From Enhydrobacter aerosaccus (GTDB lineage: Bacteria > Pseudomonadota > Alphaproteobacteria > Reyranellales > Reyranellaceae), in assembly GCA_903915535.1 (NCBI GenBank), contig CAIWTJ010000200.1, positions 1 to 57,156 on the forward strand: a stretch of 57,156 bases of DNA, read 5' to 3'. The notes under the pieces are model-generated. The model was not told the origin of the DNA. It was given only the letters and a program-made list of their open reading frames with translations, and made no database searches. Made by a program: the position numbers and the translations under genes. Of this stretch, positions 50,618 through 57,156 are shown in pieces. How positions within the stretch are numbered: position 1 is the first letter of the stretch; every line of letters begins with the position of its first letter.

Positions 50618-51582
50618 GCGATCGCTACGCCCGTCAGAGGGTGCTGGGCGAAGTGGGCGCCGCGGGCCAGGCGCGCCTCGCGGCAGCTTCGGTGCTGGTG
50701 GTGGGCGCGGGCGGCCTTGGCTGTCCCGTGGTGCAGTATCTCGCGGGCGCGGGTGTCGGGCGAATCGTCGTTGTCGATCATGACGTGGTGGAGGAGAGCA
50801 ATCTCCATCGCCAGCCGCTTTACGGCATGCCCGACATCGGCAAGCCGAAGGCGGAGGCGGCGCGTGCTGCGCTGTTGCGTTTCAATCCGGAGGTCGCGAT
50901 CGAGGCAAAGGTCGAGCGGCTGACGCCGCAGAATGTCGGCGCGCTGATCGGCGGCGTGGACCTCGTCGTCGATGCCGCCGACAGCTTCGCCGCGACCTAT
51001 ATTTTGAGCGATGCCTGTCACGCCGTCTCCACGCCGATGGTCAGCGCATCGGTGATCGGGCTCACGGGCTACGCCGGCGCCTTCTGCGGCGGGGGGCCGA
51101 GCTATCGCGCGGTTTTCCCCGACGTCTCGGTCGACACAGGCACCTGCGCCACGGTGGGCGTGCTGGGCACTGCGGTTGCCGTGCTGGGCGGCCTGCAGGC
51201 GCATCTGGCGCTGCACCTGCTGCTCGAACTAGAACCCACAGTGCTGGGTCGCGTGCTCACCTTCGACGCGGCCAAACTCGCCTTTGGCGGCTTCTGTTTC
51301 GCCGGGGCGCCCGAGCCTGACGCATCATTGCCGTTCATTGCCGCCGAGCAGGTCGTGGCCGGCGATCTGGTCATCGACCTGCGCAGTCTCGAAGAAGCGC
51401 CGCGCTCGCCGTTCGCAGGGGCGCGACGACTCGATGTCGATCACGTCCTGGAAATCGTCACGGAACCCTTGCCCTCCGGGCGCGTTGTCCTTTGTTGCCG
51501 AAGCGGCCATCGCGCGCTCGTGGCCGCCGGGCGGCTGCAAGCGCAAGGGATCGAGAAGATCGCGCTGGTGGCGCTCGGTTAG
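50614..51582 (+). CDS. thiF: ThiF/MoeB-type adenylyltransferase with C-terminal rhodanese domain
   Basis: 322-aa E1-like enzyme that would adenylate ThiS (and possibly MoaD) and pass sulfur through its rhodanese domain, as MOCS3 does. The nucleotide loop is VVGAGGLGCPVVQYL (30-44), then the arginine in NLHRQPLYG, and the catalytic-cysteine region TGTCATVGVLG (C178). The rhodanese loop is CCRSGHRALVAAG (294-306). Unlike classical ThiF/MoeB the first Zn cysteine pair is absent: the usual C-x-x-C before FP reads SYRAVFPD (163-170). ATG overlaps the thiE stop. Last gene of the operon. Confidence 0.88.
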   Translation: MSDRYARQRVLGEVGAAGQARLAAASVLVVGAGGLGCPVVQYLAGAGVGRIVVVDHDVVEESNLHRQPLYGMPDIGKPKAEAARAALLRFNPEVAIEAKVERLTPQNVGALIGGVDLVVDAADSFAATYILSDACHAVSTPMVSASVIGLTGYAGAFCGGGPSYRAVFPDVSVDTGTCATVGVLGTAVAVLGGLQAHLALHLLLELEPTVLGRVLTFDAAKLAFGGFCFAGAPEPDASLPFIAAEQVVAGDLVIDLRSLEEAPRSPFAGARRLDVDHVLEIVTEPLPSGRVVLCCRSGHRALVAAGRLQAQGIEKIALVALG

Positions 51583-51597
51583 GCGGAGGGAGTTTTC

Positions 51598-51843
51598 ATG
51601 ACGCAGCACACCACCGACCAGACGATCCTGTCGAACATAAGTCATCTGGTCGAAGAGGAGCGGAAGCTCTACGCCAAGGGCGAATTTACCGATGCCGAGC
51701 GCGACCGTCTGAAGAAAATCGGCATAGAGCTCGACCAGTGCTGGGATCTGCTGCGCCAGCGCCGCGGGCTGCGCGAGTTCGGTCGCGATGCCGACAAGGC
51801 CGAGGTGCGGCCGGCCAAGATCGTCGAGAACTACAAGGGCTAA
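51598..51843 (+). CDS. DUF2630 family protein
   Basis: 81-aa small cytoplasmic protein of unknown function, DUF2630. It is helical with two charged helices (SNISHLVEEERKLYAKGEFT and ERDRLKKIGIELDQCWDLLR) ending QRRGLREFGRDADKAEVRPA. The size and sequence fit the family well. It follows thiF by 15 bp and may be co-transcribed, but no thiamine role is known. It converges on moaE with eight bases between stops. Confidence 0.85.
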   Translation: MTQHTTDQTILSNISHLVEEERKLYAKGEFTDAERDRLKKIGIELDQCWDLLRQRRGLREFGRDADKAEVRPAKIVENYKG

Positions 51844-51851
51844 CCCGGGGG

Positions 51852-52328
51852 CTAGGCCTTCTTCTTCTCCCAGCGCGCGGCGGCCTTGTCGTCGCCCGCT
51901 GTCGCGCCGACCCACTTTTCGCCGGCGGGAGTTTCCTCCAGCTTCCAGAAGGGTGCCTTGGTCTTGAGCCAGTCGACCAGGAATTCGCAGGCCTCGAATG
52001 CGGCCTCGCGGTGCGGCGAGCCGACGGCAACCAGCACGATGCGTTCGCCCGCTTCCATGCGGCCGTGGCGATGCACGATCAGGGTCGCCTCGAGCGGCCA
52101 GCGCTTCTTCGCCTCGGTCTCGATCTCCTCCAGCGCCTTCTCGGTCATTCCAGGGTAGTGCTCGAGCGTCAGCGCATCCACCCGATCCTTGTGATAGCCT
52201 TCGCGCACGTGCATCTCCCGCACCAGGCCCACGAACACGGCCAGTCCGCCGATCTTCCTGTTGCCGGCGGTAAGCCTGTCGAGTTCGGCGCCGACATCGA
52301 AGTCGGCTTCCTGCACGCGCACAGCCAT
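51852..52328 (-). CDS. moaE: Molybdopterin synthase catalytic subunit MoaE
   Basis: 158-aa MoaE, which with MoaD converts cyclic pyranopterin monophosphate to molybdopterin by adding two sulfurs. Seen: the start VRVQEADFDVGAELDRL, GGLAVFVGLVRE, LEHYPGMTEKALEEIETEAK, HRHGRMEAGERIVLVAVGSP and the catalytic-lysine region FLVDWLKTKAPFWKLEETPA with GEKWVGAT. The ATG has no strong site and lies four bases after moaD; a longer upstream frame is not needed. Presence of moaED indicates molybdoenzymes elsewhere. Confidence 0.95.
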   Translation of the reverse strand: MAVRVQEADFDVGAELDRLTAGNRKIGGLAVFVGLVREMHVREGYHKDRVDALTLEHYPGMTEKALEEIETEAKKRWPLEATLIVHRHGRMEAGERIVLVAVGSPHREAAFEACEFLVDWLKTKAPFWKLEETPAGEKWVGATAGDDKAAARWEKKKA

Positions 52329-52332
52329 GGCA

Positions 52333-52584
52333 TCAGCCTCCCGTGAACGGCGGGAAGAACGCCACTTCACGCGCGCCCGCGAGCTTCACGTCGAACGTCG
52401 CCGTACGTTGATCGACAGCGGCGCCGAAGGCGGCGCCTTCGGCCAGGGCTTCGGCGTGTCCCGGACTGCGCGCGCGCAGCCACGTCACGAGATCGCCCAC
52501 GGTCGCGATGTCGGCGGGCGGACTCACCTCTTCTTCGGGCACGCCGACCGTGCGCTTCATCCAGGCGAAGTAGCGGACTTTCAT
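52333..52584 (-). CDS. moaD: Molybdopterin synthase sulfur carrier subunit MoaD
   Basis: 83-aa ubiquitin-like carrier. It opens MKVRYFAWMKRTVGVPEEEV and ends AFFPPFTGG with the required Gly-Gly that is thiocarboxylated. VGDLVTWLRARSPGHAEALA is a typical internal helix. Its ATG overlaps the pgsA stop (ATGA) and moaE follows after four bases; the pgsA-moaD-moaE order recurs in alphaproteobacteria. It could be activated by the ThiF-rhodanese protein at 50614, since no moeB is in the window. Confidence 0.94.
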   Translation of the reverse strand: MKVRYFAWMKRTVGVPEEEVSPPADIATVGDLVTWLRARSPGHAEALAEGAAFGAAVDQRTATFDVKLAGAREVAFFPPFTGG

Positions 52585-53150
52585 TCCGCCGATCCCGGTG
52601 GCGCGTCCTCAGCCATGTGACGCAGGCCGGTGCGGAGATAGTCGTAGCCGGTGATCAGGGTCAGCCCGGCGGCGATCCAGATCAGGTAAAGGCCCGCCTG
52701 CGTGACCCAATGCGCGGCGGCATCGCCCACCAGCAGGAAGGAGATGGCGGCCATCTGCACGGCTGTCTTCCATTTGGCGAGCTGGCTGACCGGCAGGCCG
52801 ACGCGCAACTCGGCCAGGAATTCGCGCAGGCCGGAGACGAGGATTTCACGCGCCAGGATGATGAGTGCCGCCAGGACATGGATGCCATTCAGCGGGCCGT
52901 CCTCGACCAGCATGACAAGGGCGGCGGCGACCAGGAGCTTGTCGGCGATGGGATCGAGGAAGCGGCCGAGGCGCGAGATCTGGTGATAACGGCGCGCGAA
53001 ATAGCCGTCGAAGTAATCGGTGATGCCGGCGGCGACGAACAGGCCCATCGACAGCCACTGCGACCAGCCCTTGTCGAGCCAGAAGCAGGCGACGACCAGC
53101 GGGATGGCCGCGATGCGCGACAGCGTCAGGATATTTGCGGTGTTCAGCAT
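52581..53150 (-). CDS. pgsA: CDP-diacylglycerol--glycerol-3-phosphate 3-phosphatidyltransferase
   Basis: 189-aa inner-membrane enzyme that makes phosphatidylglycerophosphate, the first step to phosphatidylglycerol and cardiolipin. The CDP-alcohol phosphotransferase motif is complete: D45, D48-G49, A52-R53, G62, D66 and D70 in DYFDGYFARRYHQISRLGRF and LDPIADK. It starts MLNTANILTLSRIAAIPLVV, as in PgsA proteins; an upstream GTG would add four residues. Four to six membrane helices are predicted. Its stop overlaps moaD. Confidence 0.94.
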   Translation of the reverse strand: MLNTANILTLSRIAAIPLVVACFWLDKGWSQWLSMGLFVAAGITDYFDGYFARRYHQISRLGRFLDPIADKLLVAAALVMLVEDGPLNGIHVLAALIILAREILVSGLREFLAELRVGLPVSQLAKWKTAVQMAAISFLLVGDAAAHWVTQAGLYLIWIAAGLTLITGYDYLRTGLRHMAEDAPPGSAE

Positions 53151-53184
53151 GTACAGGCGCACCTTAGGGCGCGACGGAACAACT

Positions 53185-53250
53185 TGTCACCCCGAGCGAA
53201 TGAGGGGGCTCTTGCGACATCAAAGTTTCCTCGCTTCGCTCGGGAGGACA
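53185..53250. repeat. 66-bp palindromic intergenic repeat (REP/MITE-like)
   Basis: Arms of 16 bases (53185-53200 and 53235-53250) match at 14 positions as inverted repeats; the inner CCCGAGCGAA/TTCGCTCGGG pair is perfect. It fills most of the gap between the uvrC stop and the pgsA start. The TGTC...CCCGAGCGAA style is the same as dispersed palindromes common in alphaproteobacterial genomes. No T-run. Copy number is not visible here. Confidence 0.65.
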
Positions 53251-53257
53251 GTTCGCC

Positions 53258-55168
53258 TCAATGTCCGCCTCTGAAATGATCGTGAATCTTCTGGGCCAGA
53301 GCGCGCGAAATTCCGGGCACCGACTTGATGTCCTCCAAGGTTGCCGCACCCACCGCGCGGGCACTGCCGAAGTGATGCAGCAGCGCGCGCTTGCGGTTTG
53401 CGCCGATGCCGGGCACTTCGTCGAGCGCCGAGCGAGTGAGTTCGTTGGCGCGGCGCGTGCGATGAGTGCCGATGGCGAAACGATGCGCCTCGTCGCGCAA
53501 CCGCTGCAGGAAGTAGAGCACCGGATCGCGCGGCTCGAGGGAGAACGGCGGCCGGCCGGCCATGAAGAAGCGCTCGCGACCGGCATCGCGGTCGGGACCC
53601 TTGGCGATGCCGACAATGGCGATGTCTTCCAGGCCGAGCTCGGCAAGCACCTGGCGCGCTACTTCAAGCTGGCCCTGGCCGCCGTCGATCAGCAGAAGGT
53701 CGGGCCAATGTTCCTCGTCGCGCTCGGGGTTTTCCTTGAGCGCCCGACCGAAGCGGCGCGTCAGCACCTCGCGCATCATGGCAAAGTCGTCGCCTGCGGC
53801 GCCCTCGGTCTTGATGTTGAACTTGCGGTAGGAATTCTTGATGAAGCCGTCGGCGCCGGCCACCACCATGGCGCCGATCGCAGCCGTGCCCTGGATGTGG
53901 CTGTTGTCGTAGATCTCGATGCGCTCGGGGGGCGCGTCGAGCTTGAACACGCGGGCGAGGCCCTCGAGCAATTGACGCTGCGTGCCGCGCTCGGCCAGGC
54001 GCCGCGCCAGCGCCTCGCGGGCATTGTTCACGGCGAGATCGAGGGCGTCCTTCTGGTCTCCGCGCTTGGGCGTGCGGATCTCCACCTTCTGCCCGGCGCC
54101 GAGGGCCAGGGCGCTTTCGAGCAATTCGCGCTCGTCGATGTCGTGGCTGGTCAGGATGAGCTTTGGCGCCGGCCGGGCTTCGTAGAACTGGCCCATGAAG
54201 GCCGCGAGGACGGCCGGCGGATCGAGCTCCTTGGCGTGGCTGGGAAAATAGGCGCGGTTGCCGAGATTCTGTCCTGCGCGCAGGAAGTAGACCTGGATGC
54301 AGACCTGGCCGGCATCGGCGTGGGCCGCGAAGATGTCGGCCTCGTCGATCGAGGGCAGGCTGATCGACTGGTGCGACTGGATCTGTGCCAGCGCACGGAT
54401 GCGATCGCGCAGGACCGCAGCCCCTTCGAATTCGAGCGCGGCGGAAGCCTGGTCCATGCGCTTGGACAACGCCTGCTGGACTTCGCGGTTGCGGCCGCCC
54501 AGGAACCCGCGCACCTCGTCGACGATCGCCGAGTATTCCGGTTCTTCGATGCGGCCGACGCACGGCGCCGTGCAGCGCTTGATCTGGTACTGCAGACAGG
54601 GTCGCGTGCGCGTCGAGAACATGCCGTCGGAGCACGAGCGCAGCGGGAAGGCGCGCTGCAGGGCGTAGAGCGTGCGGTTGACGGCTGTGGCCGAAGCGAA
54701 GGGACCGAAATATTCGTTGCCCGGCTGACGCACGCCACGGTGCTTGGCGAGCTGCGGCCACTCGGTGTCGCGGCGGATGACGATGTAGGGGAACGACTTG
54801 TCGTCGCGCAGCAGCACGTTGAAGCGTGGCCTGAAGCGCTTGATCAGGTTGTTCTCAAGCAGCAGCGCCTCGGCCTCGCTGCCGGTGACCGAGAACTCCA
54901 TCGTCCTGGTGGCCGACACCATGCGGATCAGGCGCGTGGCGAGCCGGTTCGGCTGGGTATAGGAGCCGACCCGGCTGCGCAGCGACTTGGCCTTGCCGAC
55001 GTACAGAACCTCGCCGTCGGCCGCGATCATGCGGTAGACGCCCGGCTTGCGGGGCAGGGTGCGCACGAACTCGGCGATGATCTGCGTGCCCTCGGCCAGA
55101 GTGCCTTCGGGCGGCTTTTCGCTCTGGCCGTCGCGCGGCTTTTGTTCGGTCTCGATGTCGTCGATCAC
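53258..55168 (-). CDS. uvrC: Excinuclease ABC subunit C
   Basis: Cytoplasmic nuclease of nucleotide excision repair that cuts on both sides of a lesion with UvrB. From GTG 55168 it has 636 aa. In order: GIY-YIG nuclease (LPRKPGVYRMIAADGEVLYV, GKAKSLRSRVGSYTQ), the cysteine-bearing RPCLQYQIKRCTAPCVGRI, the UVR motif around ALEFEGAAVLRDRIRAL, the UvrC endonuclease domain (IEIYDNSHIQGTAAIGAMVV; LLLIDGGQGQLEVARQVL) and C-terminal helix-hairpin-helix (DEVPGIGANRKRALLHHFGS; VPGISRALAQKI). The start is uncertain: the frame is open to a TTG at 55240. Confidence 0.93.
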   Translation of the reverse strand: MIDDIETEQKPRDGQSEKPPEGTLAEGTQIIAEFVRTLPRKPGVYRMIAADGEVLYVGKAKSLRSRVGSYTQPNRLATRLIRMVSATRTMEFSVTGSEAEALLLENNLIKRFRPRFNVLLRDDKSFPYIVIRRDTEWPQLAKHRGVRQPGNEYFGPFASATAVNRTLYALQRAFPLRSCSDGMFSTRTRPCLQYQIKRCTAPCVGRIEEPEYSAIVDEVRGFLGGRNREVQQALSKRMDQASAALEFEGAAVLRDRIRALAQIQSHQSISLPSIDEADIFAAHADAGQVCIQVYFLRAGQNLGNRAYFPSHAKELDPPAVLAAFMGQFYEARPAPKLILTSHDIDERELLESALALGAGQKVEIRTPKRGDQKDALDLAVNNAREALARRLAERGTQRQLLEGLARVFKLDAPPERIEIYDNSHIQGTAAIGAMVVAGADGFIKNSYRKFNIKTEGAAGDDFAMMREVLTRRFGRALKENPERDEEHWPDLLLIDGGQGQLEVARQVLAELGLEDIAIVGIAKGPDRDAGRERFFMAGRPPFSLEPRDPVLYFLQRLRDEAHRFAIGTHRTRRANELTRSALDEVPGIGANRKRALLHHFGSARAVGAATLEDIKSVPGISRALAQKIHDHFRGGH

Positions 55169-55246
55169 GGTATGTGGGGAAGTCTGTGAAGAAGTCCGAA
55201 GAGCTCCCAGCGTTACAAGGGAGTCACGATATTGACTCAATGTAGG

Positions 55247-55272
55247 GAGGGTGGCAGCGCGCCGCCACCCTC
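55247..55272. repeat. Hairpin upstream of uvrC
   Basis: GAGGGTGGC (55247-55255) and GCCACCCTC (55264-55272), perfect 9-bp arms with an 8-base loop. A second exact pair, GCGGCAGACG (55336-55345) and CGTCTGCCGC (55364-55373), lies farther into the gap. Both sit in the 160-bp region between phoH and uvrC, where phoH transcription should end; neither is followed by a T-run on the leftward strand. Confidence 0.4.
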
Positions 55273-55402
55273 AACCTAGTACATTGTTCGGACTTGCTTA
55301 TTTCCTCTGGGGACAGCTTCCAGAAATGTGCTGCGGCGGCAGACGTTCTTGTTTTGATCCGATCGTCTGCCGCGCTTCGATATGTGGATAAAATAGGTCG
55401 CT

Positions 55403-56146
55403 TTACAGTACCGACAGCATCCGGCCGACCAGCGGATGGCGGACGACATCGGTGTCGACCAGCTTCACCACCGCGACGTCCTCGAAGCCATCGAGGCGAC
55501 GGGAGATGTCGGCCAGACCCGACAGTTCCGGCAGCAGGTCGGTCTGATCGGGATCGCCCGTCATGACCATCGTCGAATGCCAGCCCAGACGCGTCAGCAG
55601 CATCTTGAGCTGACCGTAGGTGCAGTTCTGCGCCTCGTCGATGAGTACGAAGCTGTTGTTGAGCGTGCGCCCGCGCATGAAGGCCACCGGCGCGATCTCG
55701 ATCGTGCCGTCGTCTAGAGCCGCGCGCAGGCGCTTGGCGCCCATGCGGTCGTTCAGGGCGTCCCATAGAGGGCGCAGATACGGATCAAGCTTCTCGCGCA
55801 TGTCGCCCGGCAGAAACCCGAGGTTTTCACCCGCTTCGACGGCGGGGCGGGAGAGCACGATGCGCGACACCGTGCCGGCTTCGAGGGCTTCGACGGCGGC
55901 GCTGATGGCGAGGTAGGTCTTGCCGGTGCCGGCGGGGCCGACGGCGATCGTCAGGGGTTTGCTTTCAATGGCCTCCATGAGGCGGCGCTGATTGTCGCTG
56001 CGGGGTCGTACTTTTCGAACGTAGCTTTGATCCCTGTCATTGGCGGGCGGAGTGCGATCGAAGACCAGGCTGTGGACACGATCGGTGTGGCCACGGTCAT
56101 TCTCGATGGCGTGCAATTTGGCGCGGCGTGCGGCGCGTTTTGCCAT
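55403..56146 (-). CDS. PhoH family ATPase
   Basis: 247-aa PhoH-type P-loop ATPase, shorter than the ~330-350 aa PhoH/YbeZ partner of YbeY. Walker A GPAGTGKT is at 70-77 and Walker B SFVLIDEAQN at 165-174; ENLGFLPGDMREKLDPYLRP and the FMRGRTLNNSF block are diagnostic. The N-terminal 45 residues are basic (MAKRAARRAKLHAIENDRGH). Relatives are linked to RNA metabolism and phosphate or stress response. ATG follows CGGAG. A strong intrinsic terminator ends only 30 bases before the start codon, so read-through must be regulated. Confidence 0.9.
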   Translation of the reverse strand: MAKRAARRAKLHAIENDRGHTDRVHSLVFDRTPPANDRDQSYVRKVRPRSDNQRRLMEAIESKPLTIAVGPAGTGKTYLAISAAVEALEAGTVSRIVLSRPAVEAGENLGFLPGDMREKLDPYLRPLWDALNDRMGAKRLRAALDDGTIEIAPVAFMRGRTLNNSFVLIDEAQNCTYGQLKMLLTRLGWHSTMVMTGDPDQTDLLPELSGLADISRRLDGFEDVAVVKLVDTDVVRHPLVGRMLSVL

Positions 56147-56175
56147 TGGCAGACTCCGGAGACTGTTTGAGAAAC

Positions 56176-56203
56176 AAAAAAGGCCCCCGCGATGCGGAGG
56201 CCT
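56176..56203 (-). terminator. Rho-independent terminator just upstream of phoH (attenuator or sRNA end)
   Basis: Read leftward: AGGCCTCCGC, ATC loop, GCGGGGGCCT, then TTTTTG. A 10-bp stem (one U-G pair) with a T-run, in the direction of phoH and ending about 30 bases before its ATG. There is no room for a separate promoter between terminator and start codon, so phoH either depends on read-through or on an attenuation choice. Confidence 0.8.
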
Positions 56204-56320
56204 GGACTGTCGGTAAAAGGCAGGGTGCGGTTGAGAGGGCACGCGGCGGCGAAACCACCGGTGATCCAAGTTCCGTCAGGGCGCAGCGTCCTTGGACGGA
56301 TAAGCAACCTCCTTTAACTG
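56204..56320 (-). ncRNA. Candidate structured leader or small RNA upstream of phoH
   Basis: The leftward strand upstream of the terminator can fold: TCCAAG/CTTGGA (about 56282 and 56263 regions), a competing CCGTC/GACGG pair, and CGGTGG-TTTCG-CCGCCG hairpin near 56245-56261. It begins near a GGAGG run at 56310. I recognise no known riboswitch or Rfam family. Together with the terminator it could be a regulatory leader of phoH or an independent sRNA. Boundaries are approximate. Confidence 0.4.
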
Positions 56321-56567
56321 ACGAGAATGAGCGTATCGCGAATGTCGCGAAGCGGCCACCAGATTTATGGGGCGCCATCCAAATTTCACACTAGGGGAGG
56401 TTTGGCCGTTCGATTGGGGCGCGGTGCGGGCGAAAGTGTTGCGCCTTTGCCACAGCGGACTGGCAAGCGGTTCCGCTCAAGCAACAAATTTTCATCGAGC
56501 GCCGTTGTGTAGGTGCTGCTTTGGCGGGTCACGAGATTCGCCCGTGTCATTATTACAAGGGATTCCC

Positions 56568-57156
56568 ATGAAAAAAGCACTGCTTGCCTCCGCTGCCGCC
56601 CTCGTGATGTTCCCGATGGCGTCCCAGGCCCAGAGCCTCCAGTACCCCGGCTTCTTCGCCGGCGTGGAAGCAGGCGGCAACTACATGTTCCAGACGGGCG
56701 TGAACGGCGGCGTCTCCGGCGGTTCGCAGATCTACCCGACCATCGGCTATTCGTTTGGCGGCATGGTCGGCTACGACTTTGTCGGCCCGCGTGTCGCCAT
56801 CGAAGGCCTCTACAACAACAGCAAAGCGACGGTGAGTGGCGGCCCTGTGCCGGCCTATGGCGCGACCAAGGATGAAATCGCCGTGATGGCGAACTTCTAT
56901 TACGACTTCAATGCCGGCGGCACGTGGGTGCCCTATATCGGCGCCGGCGCCGGTATCGCCTTCGAGAAGAACTCTGCTCTCAACCAGCAGGACAACAGCA
57001 CGGTCTTCGCGTACCAGGGCATCGTCGGTATTGGCTACAACATCGATCCGACGTGGCGCGTGAACCTCGAAGGCCGCTACCTCGGCACGAGCAACCCGAA
57101 CTTCCAGGGCGGGAGCTTCCAGAACAACAACATCATCGCGATGCTGCAGCTTCAGA
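56568..57156 (+). CDS. Outer-membrane beta-barrel protein, N-terminal part (cut by window edge)
   Basis: 196 codons visible, open at base 57156. A Sec signal peptide (MKKALLASAAALVMFPMASQ, then AQS) precedes a beta-barrel of the OmpA-like/porin-family OMP_b-brl type: alternating aromatic and glycine-rich strands such as GFFAGVEAGGNYMF, PTIGYSFGGMVGYDFVGPRV, EIAVMANFYYDFNAGGTWVP, YIGAGAGIAFEKNS and GIVGIGYNIDPTWRVNLEGR. About six of eight strands are seen, so the C-terminus is close. AAGGGA precedes ATG. Divergent from phoH. Confidence 0.87.
   Translation, partial: MKKALLASAAALVMFPMASQAQSLQYPGFFAGVEAGGNYMFQTGVNGGVSGGSQIYPTIGYSFGGMVGYDFVGPRVAIEGLYNNSKATVSGGPVPAYGATKDEIAVMANFYYDFNAGGTWVPYIGAGAGIAFEKNSALNQQDNSTVFAYQGIVGIGYNIDPTWRVNLEGRYLGTSNPNFQGGSFQNNNIIAMLQLQ

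Larger units (their letters stand above)
56147..56567. other. Intergenic region between phoH and the outer-membrane protein gene
   Basis: 421 bp between divergent genes with no convincing ORF. The left part holds a leftward terminator and the RNA folding signals described separately. The right part must contain the promoter of the rightward gene, but I can only offer a loose TTGGCG (56520-56525) with AT-rich TTATTA near 56550. Confidence 0.5.

Noticed and set aside
55169-55240. N-terminal extension of UvrC to a TTG at 55240
   Set aside because: No ribosome site, low similarity to UvrC starts, and overlap with a hairpin; the start remains uncertain but the extension is less likely.

Overview
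The window is 57 kb of high-GC, tightly packed bacterial chromosome. The gene families suggest an alphaproteobacterium that scavenges organic nitrogen: a phasin, a PetP-like MarR/OmpR/histidine-kinase locus, NrtA-like proteins with a Tat signal, many ABC transporters, several TauD-type dioxygenases and a Bug-family binding protein. A Reyranella-like member of the Rhodospirillales/Hyphomicrobiales is my best guess; this is inference from gene content, not a measured phylogeny. I see no phage, transposase, CRISPR array, rRNA or tRNA.

Layout. 1-4.2 kb: start of prs (leftward), two RidA proteins, a TauD-type dioxygenase divergent from an amino-acid ABC binding protein plus permease (no ATPase), and a small secreted protein. 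4.3-15.9 kb: a leftward block that reads as one peptide uptake and breakdown locus: two paralogous SBP_bac_5 proteins, DppB- and DppC-like permeases, a fused DppD-DppF ATPase, a LysE exporter, a membrane-anchored AraC regulator, a serine-hydrolase lipoprotein and an M81 (MlrC-like) metallopeptidase. 16-20.4 kb: lipoprotein, pgeF, a MidA/NDUFAF7 methyltransferase, lgt and a YbjN-domain protein. 20.7-24.9 kb: NrtABC-like ABC transporter behind a sigma-54/NtrC-type promoter, then a second TauD-type dioxygenase. 25-29 kb: complete polar amino-acid ABC transporter plus a class IV aminotransferase-like protein whose PLP lysine appears to be missing. 28.9-32 kb: alpha/beta hydrolase, lipid kinase, metallophosphoesterase and PAP2 phosphatase. 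32-36 kb: hydantoinase/oxoprolinase subunits B and A, and ubiK. 36-39.3 kb: enoyl-CoA hydratase, proC, TetR regulator, phasin, csaA. 39.3-43.1 kb: PEP mutase/isocitrate lyase family enzyme, third dioxygenase, Bug-family binding protein and a divergent GntR regulator. 43.1-47.9 kb: two different branched-chain aminotransferases flanking histidine kinase, OmpR-type regulator and MarR regulator. 47.9-51.8 kb: TPP riboswitch and thiO-thiS-thiG-thiE-thiF, then a DUF2630 protein. 51.8-57.2 kb: moaE, moaD, pgsA, uvrC, phoH with a terminator just upstream of its start, and a truncated outer-membrane beta-barrel gene.

How the parts work together. The main theme is capture of nitrogenous compounds. Two transporters (1729 and 20764) carry sigma-54 -24/-12 promoters, which points to nitrogen-limitation control. 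Each of the three TauD-type dioxygenases sits beside a binding protein of a different transport family. Non-coding elements worth attention are the TPP riboswitch, an apparent attenuator before phoH, palindromes at the phasin and aminotransferase promoters, hairpins after several binding-protein genes, and two long palindromes that look like dispersed repeats. No single obviously new system stands out. The strongest leads are the phoH leader, the aminotransferase without its lysine, and the peptide-degradation locus.
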